A DNA stretch of 10,000 nt from Stramonita haemastoma (lineage: Eukaryota; Mollusca; Gastropoda; Neogastropoda; Muricidae). The notes beneath the pieces are model-generated. The model worked only from the letters and a program-made list of their open reading frames with translations, was not told where the DNA came from and made no database searches. The stretch is taken from positions 39,991,919 to 40,001,918 of the forward strand of contig CM060337.1 of NCBI GenBank assembly GCA_030674155.1, given 5' to 3'. Shown piece after piece: positions 1 to 8,104 of this stretch (its first letter is position 1; each line of letters starts with the position of its first letter). The position numbers were made by a program, and so were the translations under genes.

Positions 1-1200
1 TTTGTTTTTTTACTTTTTTTTCGAAATGTTACCCCGGGGGTCAGGGGGGGGTTGAAAAAAAATTTTTTTTTTGATTGGGGGAAAGTTTTTGATTTTTTTT
101 CTGGAATTTTAATTTAGTTTTTTTTTTTATTTGTTTCCAGGGGGATTTTTTTTTTGTTTTTTTTGGAATTTTTTTTTTTTTTTTAAGGAAAAAAAAATTT
201 TTAAACATGAGATGTTACGATCTGGGTTTTTTTTTTTTTCATTTTTTTAAAAAAAATTGGGGGTCTTTTTCCCCTTTGGGGTTTTCCCTTTTTTGGGGGT
301 TTTTTAATTTTAAATTTTTTGTTTTTTTTTTTCCCCTTTTTTTTTTTTGGTTTTTTTCCTTTTTAAAATTTTTTTTTTTTATCAAACCCTAAAATCTCAA
401 ATTTACCAAAATTTTGGAAAAAAATTTTTTTTTTGCTACCATTTTACCCCTATTTCATACCGCATTTTCCCCCCCCTCGGGGGGGAAAATTTTTTTTTTA
501 ATTGTTTTTTATTTTTTTTTTTTTAATTTTTTCAAGGGGGTTAGAAATTCAAAATCGTTACTAATTTTTTTTGGGGTGGGTTTTTTGGGGTTTTTTTTTT
601 CTATATAAGCCTTTTAAAAATTTTTTTTTTGCAATTTTTTTTCAATCTGCCTTTTTTTTTTCCCCCTTTAAAACGGGGTTTTTTTTCTTTTTTCTTTTTA
701 AAAAAAAGATGGGGGGCCCCCAACCCCATTTCAACAGTAAGGGGGGGCTACTACCCCTCCCCCAAAAAAGGGAAGTGAACCCCTTTTTTCACTGAGGGGG
801 GGGGCCGCGACTCAGAATTCACCCTTTTTTCCCCTTTCCCCCCTTGGGGGTTCCCGGGGGCCCCCCCGGGGCCCCCCTTTTTCCCCGACAGTTTTGGGAA
901 AAAGTCCTCCAAACCCCTTTCCCAACACACCCACACCTGAAATTTTTGGCCCCAAATCTTTTGGGCCCCCCCACCTGGGGCCCCCGGGAAAAAACCTATG
1001 GGGGCCCCCAAGTGCCTATGGCTACCAAAAACATTACGTAAGGGGGTTTTGGGGTTTCTGTCTGAGCTTTCGGGTTTTTGAAAACAACGAAGGGGTTTTT
1101 TCAGTTTTCGGGGGGCCCTATGGGGGGTTTTTAAAATTCCTTTGGGTTTTTGGGGTTTTTTATTTTTTGGTTTGAAAAATTTTTTTGCCATATTTGGGGG
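1..1200. other. T/G-rich block with GC-run patches; no gene
   Basis: Positions 1-710 are long T runs broken by G runs. Positions 711-1,120 hold alternating G and C runs such as gggggcccccc. Open frames on both strands exist only because the runs lack stop codons. I see no domain, splice site or RNA gene. Confidence 0.6.
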
Positions 1201-1204
1201 GTTT

Positions 1205-1850
1205 TTAAAAAAAAATTAAAAAAAAACACACCCCAAAAACCCAAAACAAAAACACTTTTTTTTAAAAACAAAAACTCCAAAAATACCAATACACACCCAA
1301 AACAACCCCCAACAAACACACACACAAACCCAAAAAAAAAAACACCACACCACATTTTTTTCCTTTTTCCAACCCCAAGGGGGGTTATTTGGGGGGGGCA
1401 AATTAAAAAAGGGGGAAGGGGGGAAATGGGAATGGAAAAAATTTTTTACGGGGGGGTTTTTTTTTTTATTTTAAAAAAAAAAAAAAAAAAAAAAATTTTT
1501 TACAGTTTTTTTCAAAACATTCACCCAAACAAAAAAACCCCCGCCCAAAAAAAAAAAAAAAACCAAAAAAAAAACCCCGGGAATTTTTTAAAAAAACCCC
1601 ACAAACGCAAAAAACCCTTTTTTAATTTTCAACCAAAATTTTAAAAAAATCCATACACAAAAATTTTTAGCCCTTTTTTCGGGGCGTTTTTAAAAATTAA
1701 AAAACAAACAAAAAAATTTGCCGCGGCCCCCCGGGCCCCCCCAAACCCCCCAAAAACCCAAAAACCCCCCAACCCCCAAAACAAAAAAAAACACACACAC
1801 CACACACAAAAAAAAAAACCAAAACCCCCCACCAAACCCCCCCCCAATTC
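1205..1850. repeat. A/C-rich low-complexity block
   Basis: This is almost entirely A and C on the plus strand, with poly(A) of 23 bases at 1,473-1,495 and short CA repeats at 1,317-1,325 and 1,790-1,808. It looks like a degraded or mis-called (CA)n and (CAAA)n tract. There is no coding signal. Confidence 0.55.
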
Positions 1851-2124
1851 CGGGAATTTTTGACTTTAAAAAAAAACCCAAAAAGGGCCCCCTGGGGGGC
1901 CCAACCGGGGCCCCAAAAAACCTTTCCCCCCAAGGTTTTTTTAAAAACCTTTTTCCCCCTTTTTTGGAAAAAAATAGAAAATTTTTGTTTTTTTTTGGAA
2001 AAAAGGGAAAAAAAAAAGATTTACAAAACTGCTTTTCACCCCGGGGTTTTTAAAAAAACCCCCTTCCAAAAAAACCCCCCAAAAAAAAAAAATTTTAAAA
2101 AAAAAACCCACAAACACCAAAACC

Positions 2125-2208
2125 CCACACACACACACACACACACACCCCAAAAAACACACACAACACCACCACACACACAAACAACACACAGGCGCGC
2201 GCGCGCGC
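2125..2208. repeat. Compound (CA)n-(GC)n microsatellite
   Basis: An uninterrupted CA run occupies about 2,125-2,148. An imperfect CA/CCA stretch follows to 2,193, then (GC)7 at 2,195-2,208. Alternating purine-pyrimidine DNA of this kind can adopt the Z form. The tract leads directly into the purine tract at 2,221, giving the order CA, GC, GA. Confidence 0.85.
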
Positions 2209-2220
2209 TCCCCAAAACAG

Positions 2221-2348
2221 ATAGGGGAAAAAAGAAGAGAGAGAGAAAGGGGGGGGGGAAAAAAGGGGGGGGGGAGGGGGGAGAGAAGAAGGAAGAAGAG
2301 AGAGAGAAGAGAGAAGAAAGAGAGAAAGGGGGGAGAGAGAAAAGAGAG
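2221..2348 (+). repeat. Purine (GA)n tract
   Basis: This stretch is almost pure G and A, with GA dinucleotides, GAAGAAGA-type phases and G runs of 9-10 bases at 2,250-2,281. Its purine purity makes it triplex-prone. Confidence 0.8.
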
Positions 2349-2599
2349 CATTGCATTAAATCTCCATGATTAAAATGGTAATTTTTTTTCTGGGGAAAAT
2401 TTTTTTTGCCTTTTTTTTCCCCTTTTTTAAAATTTTTTCTTTTTAAAAACATTTATTTTCCCGCCTGCCCCTTTTTTTTTTTAAAAAATTAAAAAAATTG
2501 TTTGGTTTTTAAGGCCCCTTTTGGGGGTTTTTTGGGGAAAAAAAAGGGAAAACAGCATTGGGGGCCCCCAAGAACCCCGGGGGTATATTAAAACCCCCC

Positions 2600-2670
2600 A
2601 CCCACACACACACACCCCCCACACACACACACACACACACACACAAACACCCCACACACACACATACACA
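2600..2670. repeat. (CA)n microsatellite
   Basis: CA repeats are broken by C runs. The longest clean stretch is about 2,620-2,644, ending in ACATACACA. A purine-rich A/G block follows at 2,684-2,757, so a CA-to-GA order appears again. Confidence 0.85.
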
Positions 2671-2683
2671 TTATTTTTTTACT

Positions 2684-2757
2684 CAAAAAAGACAAAGGGG
2701 AAAAAAAGACAGAAAGAAAAAAAAGAAAAAGGGGAAAGGGGGGGGAAAAAACGATCG
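2684..2757 (+). repeat. Purine-rich A/G block
   Basis: A/G-rich with few C interruptions. It has GACA and GAAA phases and G runs of four to eight. It lies just 3' of the CA repeat. Confidence 0.6.
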
Positions 2758-2828
2758 AAACGTTTTTAAATTTTTAAAAAACAGAAGGGGGGGGCCAACA
2801 GGAAAACCCAAAAACCGACAGACTATAA

Positions 2829-2872
2829 TAGATAGATAGAAAAGATAGGAAAAAAGTTTTTTAGATAGATAG
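2829..2872. repeat. Short (GATA)n tract, interrupted
   Basis: GATAGATAGA at about 2,830-2,840 and TAGATAGATAG at about 2,862-2,872 flank an A/T-run interruption. It is a short relative of the long GATA array at 9,568-9,655. Confidence 0.65.
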
Positions 2873-2914
2873 TTAAAAAAAAAAAAAAAAAGTTAAAAAA
2901 AAAAAAAAATTTGA

Positions 2915-3590
2915 AAGTCCTAACACATGCAACAACATTTTCCCCAAAAGTCCCCCCCCCTCTTTAAATTTTCCCCAAAACCCACCCCCCCACTTCCCCC
3001 CAAAAACGCAATGACATCACCCAAAACATTTTCCCCCTTACAAGGGGTTTTTTTGTCCAATCACAAGATGTTGTACAGGAGACGACTAACTGGGCCTTTT
3101 TTTCCCAAATTTTTCCCCCGAGACCCCAAGGGGAAAAGAAGATAAAAACCCCCCCAAACCCCTTTAAAAATGTCTTGTCGGGGGAAAACTAACCCTTGTA
3201 GATTTTTTTTCTAGGGGGCCCCTTCCTCTTTGTTTTTTTAAGAGGGGAATGCAAGATGGGGTAGGGGGGAGTGGGTTAGTGTCTACTTTTAAAGGTCCTT
3301 AGTCACATCAAAACCCTTAAACCCCTCACTGTCCACTGGGGGTTTTTAAACAAAAAGGGGGTTTTTTTAAAAAAAGATTAAAGGGCACTCATTCTGTCGA
3401 AAAGGGGGGTTCCCCGGGGGGGGGGAGGGGGGGTTGGGGGTGGGGGGGTTTTTAGGCCTTAATTTTTTAGTTTTTTTTTTTTTTGGGGACGGGGGGTTTT
3501 ATCTTATGTGGTGGGGTTTTTTTTACATAAAAGGGGAAATTAATCATTTTTTTAGATTTTAACAGGCAAAAATAAAAAAAGATTTTTTTT
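2915..3590. other. Moderately complex island, no gene recognised
   Basis: This is the most mixed sequence in the left part, especially 2,915-3,350, but it is still full of runs of four to ten bases. No open frame resembles a known family. No splice-site pair or RNA fold stands out. Positions 3,408-3,450 are G-rich. Confidence 0.4.
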
Positions 3591-3651
3591 GGGAAAAAGG
3601 GGGTTTAAGAAAAAAAGGGGAAAAAATTTTTTTTTTAAAAAAAAAAAAATT

Positions 3652-4105
3652 AAAAAGGGGAAAAAAAAGAAAAGAAAAAAGAAGAAAAAAAGAAGAAGAA
3701 AAGAAGAAGAAAAAAAAAGAAAAAGGGGAAAAAGAGAAGAGAAAAAGAAAAGAGGGGAGAGACAGAGAGACAGAGAACAGAGAACAGAGAGACAAAACAA
3801 GAACAAAAGGACAAGACAGAGAGACAAAACCCCCGAGACAGAACAGAGAGACAGAGAGAAAAAAGAAAAAAAAAAGAAAAAAGAAGAAAAGAAAAAGAAG
3901 AAGAAGTAAAGACGAAGAAAAAAAAAAAAAATTTTAAAAAAAAGAAGAAAAAAGACAAGATGAAAAAGAAGAAGAAAAAGAAAAGAAAAAAAAAAAAGAA
4001 GAAAAAAAAAAGAAGAAGAAAAGAAGAAAAAAAAGAAAAAAAAAAAAAGGGAAAAAAGGGGAAAATAAAAAAAAAGGACACGACAAGAAGAGGAAGAAAA
4101 ACCCC
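3652..4105 (+). repeat. Long A/G (purine) tract with GACAGAGA core
   Basis: About 450 bases are nearly all A and G, mainly AAG and AAAG phases. The section 3,759-3,860 holds repeated GACAGAGA/GAACAGA units. The minus-strand open frames here are poly-Phe/Ser/Leu translations of the tract and are not genes. Related GACAGAGA units form the tidy 12-base array at 9,897-9,971. Confidence 0.75.
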
Positions 4106-4232
4106 AAACAATTTTTTTTAAATACAAAAACAGAAAAAAAACCCAAAAACAAAAACACAAAAGGAAAAAACAAAAAAAGATAAAAAAAAAAAAACACACA
4201 AAATACCAGCAACAGGAAAAAACAAAGGGGAA

Positions 4233-4266
<34 letters not shown>

Positions 4267-4400
4267 CAAAAAAAACAAACACACTCCCCCCAAAACCCCC
4301 CCAAAAACCCCAAACCCCACATCACAACCCCACCATTTCCCAAAACCCCCCCAAAAAACCTTCCCCAAATTCTACCCCCCCCCAAAAAAAAACCCATTTC
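4106..4400. repeat. A/C-rich block with a 21-base C run
   Basis: Mostly A and C, including an unbroken C run at 4,233-4,253 followed by ten A. The C run is the complement of a long G run, so the minus strand could form a quadruplex if the run length is real. Confidence 0.6.
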
Positions 4401-4670
4401 CCCAAACACTGAAAAAAAGTCCCTTTGTCGAATACCCCCTAAAAATTTAAAACCCCCGGGGCAAAAAATTATAAACCCCAAAAGGGGGAAGGAAACTAAA
4501 AAAGTCCCTGTCCGGTTTTTTTCCCGTACACCTGGGGGAAATCACAAATCATTTTCCCCCCCCACCTATCCATCTTCGTCAATTACACACTGTCACCCCA
4601 AATACAGGGGGCTTCAAAAAATTTTCTTTGAGTGGGGGGGGGGTAGTGAAGGGAAAACTTTTTTATGCGC
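4401..4670. other. Mixed-sequence island, nothing recognised
   Basis: This short region is less repetitive than its surroundings, chiefly 4,500-4,660. It shows no supportable gene, RNA or mobile element. Confidence 0.35.
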
Positions 4671-4739
4671 TGTTTGTCGCTTTTTTGGAAAATTTTTTAT
4701 TTTTTTTTTTGGGGTTTTTTTTTCTATTTATTTTGGCTA

Positions 4740-4860
4740 TTTCTAAATTTATTTATTTATTTAATTTTTTTTTTATTTTTTTTATTTATTCATTTTTTTT
4801 TTTTTTTATTTATTTATTTTTTATTTATTTAATTTTTTTTTATTTAAATTTTCTAAATTT
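4740..4860. repeat. (TTTA)n microsatellite, interrupted
   Basis: TTTA/ATTT units recur at 4,749-4,763, 4,781-4,791, 4,808-4,818 and 4,823-4,830 between T runs. The plus-strand frame through it is low-complexity Phe/Ile/Tyr and is not a gene. Confidence 0.75.
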
Positions 4861-4987
4861 TTTCATCTCTTTTTAAAAATTTTTTTTTAAAATTCCTTTC
4901 TCATGACTAAAATGGGTGTGTATCAGTTCTTCTGGGGTTGGGTTCGAGGTTTTTTAGTGTACAGTTAACCCCCGCACAAAAAAAAAT

Positions 4988-5222
4988 TTTTCTCTCCCCT
5001 TTTTTCTCTCCCTCTCTCTCTCCCTTTTTTGTCTCTCTCTCTCTCCCCTTCTCCCCCTCTCTCTCTCCCCCCCCCCCCCTTTTTTCTTTCTCATCTTCTT
5101 TTCCCCCCCCCTCTCTCTTCCCCCCCCCCCCCCCTCTTTTTCCCCCCCTCTCTCTCTCTCTCCCTCTCTCTCTCTCTCCCCTTTTCTCTCTTTTCCCCTC
5201 TCTCCTCTTTCTCTTTACTCAA
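4988..5222 (-). repeat. Polypyrimidine (CT)n tract
   Basis: About 235 bases are almost purely C and T. CT dinucleotides alternate with C runs up to 14 and T runs. The minus strand is therefore a GA/G purine tract. Confidence 0.8.
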
Positions 5223-5517
5223 TTTTAATTTTTTTTTGTTGTTTTTTATAAGACAAATTTTTAAAAAGTTTTTAAAAATTTTCAAATTTTCCCCTTTTGT
5301 GCTCTCTTTTTTTGCGTTCCTCTCTTTTTTCAATCTCCCGGGGTTTTTTTTTGTTTTTTAAAAAAAAAAACAGAACTTTTTTGACATTAATATTCGGGGC
5401 CTTTTTGGTTTTTTTGGGTTTTTTTAAATTTTTTAAAATCTTTTTCCCTTTTTGTAATAATCATCAATGCATTCCCCAAATTGGGATTATGTGGTTCGAT
5501 AACGGGGAATTTTAAAA
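5223..5517. other. T-rich run-dominated spacer
   Basis: T runs predominate. A small patch of ordinary sequence lies at about 5,455-5,510. No gene is supported. Confidence 0.4.
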
Positions 5518-5625
5518 AAGACATATATAAAAAATATATATATAATATAATATTTTATAAATAAAAATATAATTTTTTATTTAAAAATTAATATTTTTAT
5601 ATACTCCTTTTTTTTAAATAACAAA
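5518..5625. repeat. AT-only (TA)n-rich tract
   Basis: Almost only A and T, with TATATA and AATATA phases and little G or C. It resembles a degenerate (TA)n microsatellite. Confidence 0.65.
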
Positions 5626-5917
5626 ACTTTTTTTGTTTTTAGACGTTTTTTTTTTTGTGGGGGGGGGGGGGTTCCCTAAAATTCTTACTTTTTTCCTTGG
5701 TTTTTTTTTGGGGTTTTAAATTTTTTAAGATTTTTTTTTTTTTTTGGTTTTGGGGCAAAACCGTTCCCCCCTTTTATAGTGTAGTAGTGTTTTTCCCTTT
5801 TGTCAACATCAATAATTTTTTTTTTAACTCATTCCCGCACCCCAAAAAAATGGGGGCCAAGCTTCCTGAAAGGGGGGGTATGAATAGGGGGCTAGCAGCA
5901 GTGCAGCCCCGGGAAAA

Positions 5918-6389
5918 TATGGTATGTATGTATGTATGTTTGTATGTATCCCCTAGTAAGGATGTATTATTATTTTTTGTAGGGGTGTATGTATGTATGG
6001 GGTGTAGGGGCCGTATGTCTGTATGTATGTATTATGTATTAGGGGTGTGTGTATGTATGTATGTATGTATTTTTGTTTTTATGTATGTATTATTTGTTTT
6101 TTAATTTTAAAATATGTAGGATGTATGTCGTAAGTATGTATGTTTTATGTTATATGTATTATGTATGTATTATGTGGGGGGGATAAGTAATGTATGAAAG
6201 TATGTATGTTGCTGTCTGTAAGCATGATGATCCCTGCATGTATGCATCATGCATGCATGCAGCATTGGTATGTATGTTTGTATGAAAGTTTGTAGTAAGT
6301 GGTATGTATGTTGTATGTAATGTATTTTAAATTATTTATGTTTTGTATGTATGTATGTATGTTGTATGTATTGTATGTATTATGTATAC
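5918..6389. repeat. Degenerate (TATG)n array
   Basis: TATG/GTAT units fill about 470 bases, with frequent TTATG, TTTG and G-run interruptions. At 6,250-6,261 the phase shifts to a perfect palindrome, TGCATGCATGCA. The plus-strand frame over it encodes Met-Tyr-Val-Cys repeats and is an artefact. The array marks the change from run-inflated sequence on its left to cleaner sequence on its right. Confidence 0.85.
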
Positions 6390-6564
6390 AGACAACACAC
6401 AATGCCCCTAACTAAACAATCATCAGAAGGCACTTCCAATGGTTGGCTGAGAGGCAAGGCCTAAAATTATTTAAAAAGAAGTACTTCCTTCATTAGGTCA
6501 CTGAACCGTTTTCCTATGCAATGATTTCCGTAAATTCTCCTTTACTGACTGAGCTTTGGAAACG
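6390..6564. other. Unique sequence, nothing recognised
   Basis: This is ordinary complex DNA of about 170 bases between two simple-repeat blocks. No open frame or RNA signal is evident. Confidence 0.5.
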
Positions 6565-6566
6565 GA

Positions 6567-6637
6567 TGGGTGGGGGATAGTGGGGGGGGGGGAATAGGGG
6601 GGGGTGGGGGTGGGGGGTGGGGGTGGGGGTGAAGTGG
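6567..6637 (+). repeat. G-rich quadruplex-prone tract
   Basis: Many runs of three to eleven G are separated by one to four bases (T, AT, AATA). This exceeds the usual four-run requirement for a G-quadruplex on the plus strand. The minus-strand frame here is Pro/His-rich noise. Confidence 0.8.
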
Positions 6638-6715
6638 GCGAATATCAGAGAAGGGTGAGAGGGGTGAAAACTGCCTATAATTTTTTAAATAGTTAAGAAG
6701 AATGGAAAAAATTTT

Positions 6716-6770
6716 GGAGAGGGGGAAAGGGGGGAGGAGGGGCCCGGGGGGGGGGGGGGGGGGGGGGGGG
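6716..6770 (+). repeat. G-rich tract ending in a 25-base G run
   Basis: G runs are separated by short A-containing spacers, then CCC and an unbroken run of 25 G (6,746-6,770). The exact length of such a run is unreliable in any assembly. Confidence 0.8.
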
Positions 6771-6917
6771 CGGAGAAGGAAGGGAAGGAGGAGTAGATTT
6801 GAAAGAGTCCTTGGTGGGGGGAAGGGTGAAGTTAAGAGAGAGGAGAGAGAAAGAAGAGAGAGGAAGGAAAAGGAGAGGAAGAGAGAAAGAGAGGAGGAGA
6901 GAGAGAGAAGAGAGAGG
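6771..6917 (+). repeat. Purine (GA)n tract
   Basis: G/A-dominated throughout, and strictly GA/GGA/GAAA from about 6,831 to 6,917 apart from isolated bases. It could form triplex DNA. Glu/Arg-rich and Ser/Leu-rich frames over it are shadows of the repeat. Confidence 0.8.
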
Positions 6918-6964
6918 TGGGTCAACCCACTTTGGCAAACTTTATTGTAAATGGGGACCGATTT

Positions 6965-6984
6965 AAAAAAAAAAAAAAAAAAAA
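6965..6984 (+). repeat. A20 run
   Basis: Twenty consecutive A follow ATTT. This could be a retroposon tail, but no body can be recognised upstream of it. Confidence 0.7.
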
Positions 6985-7021
6985 GCGGCGAGGCTTATTT
7001 ATTTTCCTCGAAATAAAAAAA

Positions 7022-7041
7022 TTTGATTTGATTTGATTTGA
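7022..7041 (+). repeat. (TTTGA)4 microsatellite
   Basis: Four perfect five-base units stand in tandem. Confidence 0.9.
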
Positions 7042-7061
7042 TTAGTTTTTTTGATTTCATT

Positions 7062-7160
7062 CTCTGTTCTGTCTGTTGTCTGTCCTGTCTGTCTGTCTGT
7101 CCGTCTGCTGTCTGTCTGTTGTCTGTCTGTTCCTGTCTCTCTCTCTCTCCTTTTCCCGGT
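7062..7160 (+). repeat. (CTGT)n microsatellite ending in (CT)n
   Basis: CTGT units occur with GTTGT and CCTGT interruptions, followed by a short CT run at about 7,136-7,150. Frames on both strands through it are repeat translations. Confidence 0.85.
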
Positions 7161-7183
7161 CCCTTGGGTTTTTTTTTTTTCAC

Positions 7184-7212
7184 AACACACACGCGCGCGC
7201 GCGAGCGCGCAC
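7184..7212. repeat. (CA)n-(CG)n alternating tract
   Basis: CACACACGCGCGCGCGAGCGCGCACA is alternating purine-pyrimidine almost throughout and is Z-prone. A (GA)n block follows about 45 bases later, repeating the CA, CG, GA order seen at 2,125. Confidence 0.85.
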
Positions 7213-7256
7213 AATACAAAACACGCAAAGGCACGCAGCACGCTCGCATGAGCGCA

Positions 7257-7306
7257 CGAGAGAGAGAGGGGGGGGGGGGGGAGAGAGAACAGAGAGAGAT
7301 AGAGAG
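7257..7306 (+). repeat. (GA)n block with a 14-base G run
   Basis: GA dinucleotides flank an unbroken G run at 7,268-7,281. It is the third part of the compound repeat that begins at 7,184. Confidence 0.8.
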
Positions 7307-7358
7307 AAGCAAATGAGACTGATTTATTGTGATCAGACACTTTTTTCTTTCAATCCAG

Positions 7359-7549
7359 GCACAAGAGACAATGGAATGGGGACCGTGGACAATTTCGTCA
7401 CTTCAAGAAGAACAAAACAACACAGCAGACAATTAATGTCATCACAACCTGCTAACTGTGACATGGACAATACCACTGAGTTGTCTTCTTCTTGTTCCTC
7501 CGACTTAGTCTCCGCAGGCTTACTATTAATTATGAGATTTTGCGTATGA
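7359..7549 (+). CDS. Speculative terminal exon, function unknown
   Basis: I do not recognise this sequence. A T-rich pyrimidine stretch (7,340-7,352) precedes CAATCCAG, a fair splice-acceptor shape with AG at 7,357-7,358. From there a frame beginning after two phase bases stays open for 62 codons to a TGA at 7,547-7,549. The residues are varied and polar (for example TRDNGMGTVDNF and SSSCSSDL), unlike the repeat-driven frames elsewhere. Another frame from the same acceptor runs only to a TAA near 7,432. The start given is the inferred acceptor, because no convincing ATG or upstream exon is present and the upstream sequence is microsatellite. It may be chance. Confidence 0.2.
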
Positions 7550-7561
7550 GATTGTTTGTAC

Positions 7562-7584
7562 CATTTATTTATTTTATTTATTTC
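7562..7584. repeat. Short (ATTT)n tract
   Basis: ATTTATTTATTTTATTTATTT is a short imperfect tetranucleotide repeat. Confidence 0.75.
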
Positions 7585-7620
7585 TTTTTATATCGAGATA
7601 ATGGGATAGCACTCGTGTGC

Positions 7621-7636
7621 TTTTTTTTTTTTTTTT
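7621..7636 (-). repeat. T16 run, possible minus-strand poly(A) tail
   Basis: Sixteen consecutive T on the plus strand read as A16 on the minus strand. They lie downstream of the minus-strand SINE core, so this may be its 3' tail. Flanking direct repeats were looked for by eye and not seen. Confidence 0.4.
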
Positions 7637-7779
7637 ACTTCCATCCGCCTGTACATGCAGCTTTGTAAATGTCATCTGTTCCCACCTGCACACGATGGCC
7701 TACTCTTACGACAAAGCGAAACAGGATTTAACGTGGGCGCAAGATGTTCTGCGTGCGTTTCCACAGGGGGACTCGTTTA
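7637..7779 (-). other. Unassigned segment between SINE core and A-tail
   Basis: This is clean, complex sequence lying between the recognisable SINE body and the minus-strand A16 run. It could be the SINE's 3' module or the tail of a partner LINE. The two plus-strand frames across it start inside the T-run area and have no recognisable domain. Confidence 0.35.
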
Positions 7780-8104
7780 TAGTCTCATCCATCATAAAGG
7801 TAGCCTCAGTCTGACTTCTGGGATGTGTGTCAGGTATAATTATTTTTTTTCCGTAACCCATCGAACACTGACATGAATGATGGGATTTTTAACGTGCATA
7901 ATCAATCTTCTGCATGATTATATAATGAAAGGAATTAAGGCCACGGGCAGGTCTGCATTTAAATTGACCTGGGAGACCGTAAAAAAAAAAAACAAAAAAA
8001 CCCTGCCCCTTAACTCACCAGTCGTTTGCTGAGATTCGAACTCACGACTTTATATAAACCTGTAGGATTGAAGTCGAACAGTCCCTTAACAATTTGGCTG
8101 TAGC
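7780..8104 (-). mobile_element. tRNA-derived SINE, gastropod type, degraded
   Basis: Read on the minus strand, the element opens with a tRNA-like head. An A-box-like CAGCCAAATTG (8,090-8,100) matches TRGYNNANNNG except at its first base. A B-box-like AGTTCGAATCT (8,032-8,042) sits in a TGAG/CTCA stem with a TTCGAAT loop. The spacing and the extra bases between them suit a tRNA with a long variable arm, such as Leu or Ser. The body follows a T-run: GACCTGCCCGTGGCCTTA (7,936-7,953), then a core at 7,851-7,913 containing GCACGTTAAAAATCCCA and GTTCGATGGGTTACGG. From memory this core matches a repeat found widely in snail genomes. The 3' boundary is uncertain. If the A16 run at 7,621-7,636 is its tail, the element would be about 480 bases. 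No target-site duplication is visible. Confidence 0.65.

Larger units (their letters stand above)
1..5900. other. Homopolymer-inflated, low-confidence sequence
   Basis: Most bases here lie in runs of four or more identical nucleotides, and ordinary mixed sequence is rare. The clean parts of the window (6,390-6,560 and 7,310-9,560) do not look like this. Blocks of one composition follow each other: T/G-rich to about 710, A/C-rich about 1,205-2,200, A/G-rich about 3,590-4,105, A/C-rich to 4,400, T-rich 4,670-4,860, C/T-rich 4,980-5,220, and T/G-rich again 5,640-5,760. Every long open frame inside is phenylalanine-, lysine- or glycine-dominated and comes from the runs. I infer that this is an error-rich consensus over simple-repeat DNA, probably near a gap or contig edge. 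A true homopolymer-rich satellite is the alternative. No gene can be supported here. Confidence 0.7.

Noticed and set aside
207..795. Three overlapping plus-strand open frames rich in Phe and Leu
   Set aside because: They are translations of T and G runs with no domain, and the underlying run lengths are unreliable.
751..1644. Long frames on both strands rich in Pro, Lys, Gly and Asn
   Set aside because: Frames are open on opposite strands at once over G/C and A/C runs, as expected for low-complexity DNA.
1860..2452. 169- and 138-residue frames across the CA and GA repeats
   Set aside because: The proteins are Thr-His, Arg-Glu or Ser-Leu-Phe repeats that follow the microsatellite units.
3552..4481. 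309-residue minus-strand frame, the longest in the window
   Set aside because: It is a poly-Phe/Leu/Ser readout of an A/G and A/C tract. The apparent hydrophobicity is not evidence of a membrane protein.
5655..6104. 149-residue frame with Met-Tyr-Val-Cys repeats
   Set aside because: It is a direct translation of the (TATG)n array.
5918..6389. CRISPR-like array
   Set aside because: The repeat unit is four bases with no spacers, so it is a microsatellite in eukaryotic-type DNA.
6542..7340. Pro-rich, Ser-rich and Arg/Glu-rich frames on both strands
   Set aside because: All follow G-rich, GA and CTGT repeats and overlap one another on opposite strands.
8032..8100. Functional tRNA gene on the minus strand
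   Set aside because: The A and B boxes are present, but no intact acceptor stem can be drawn and the sequence continues into a SINE body.
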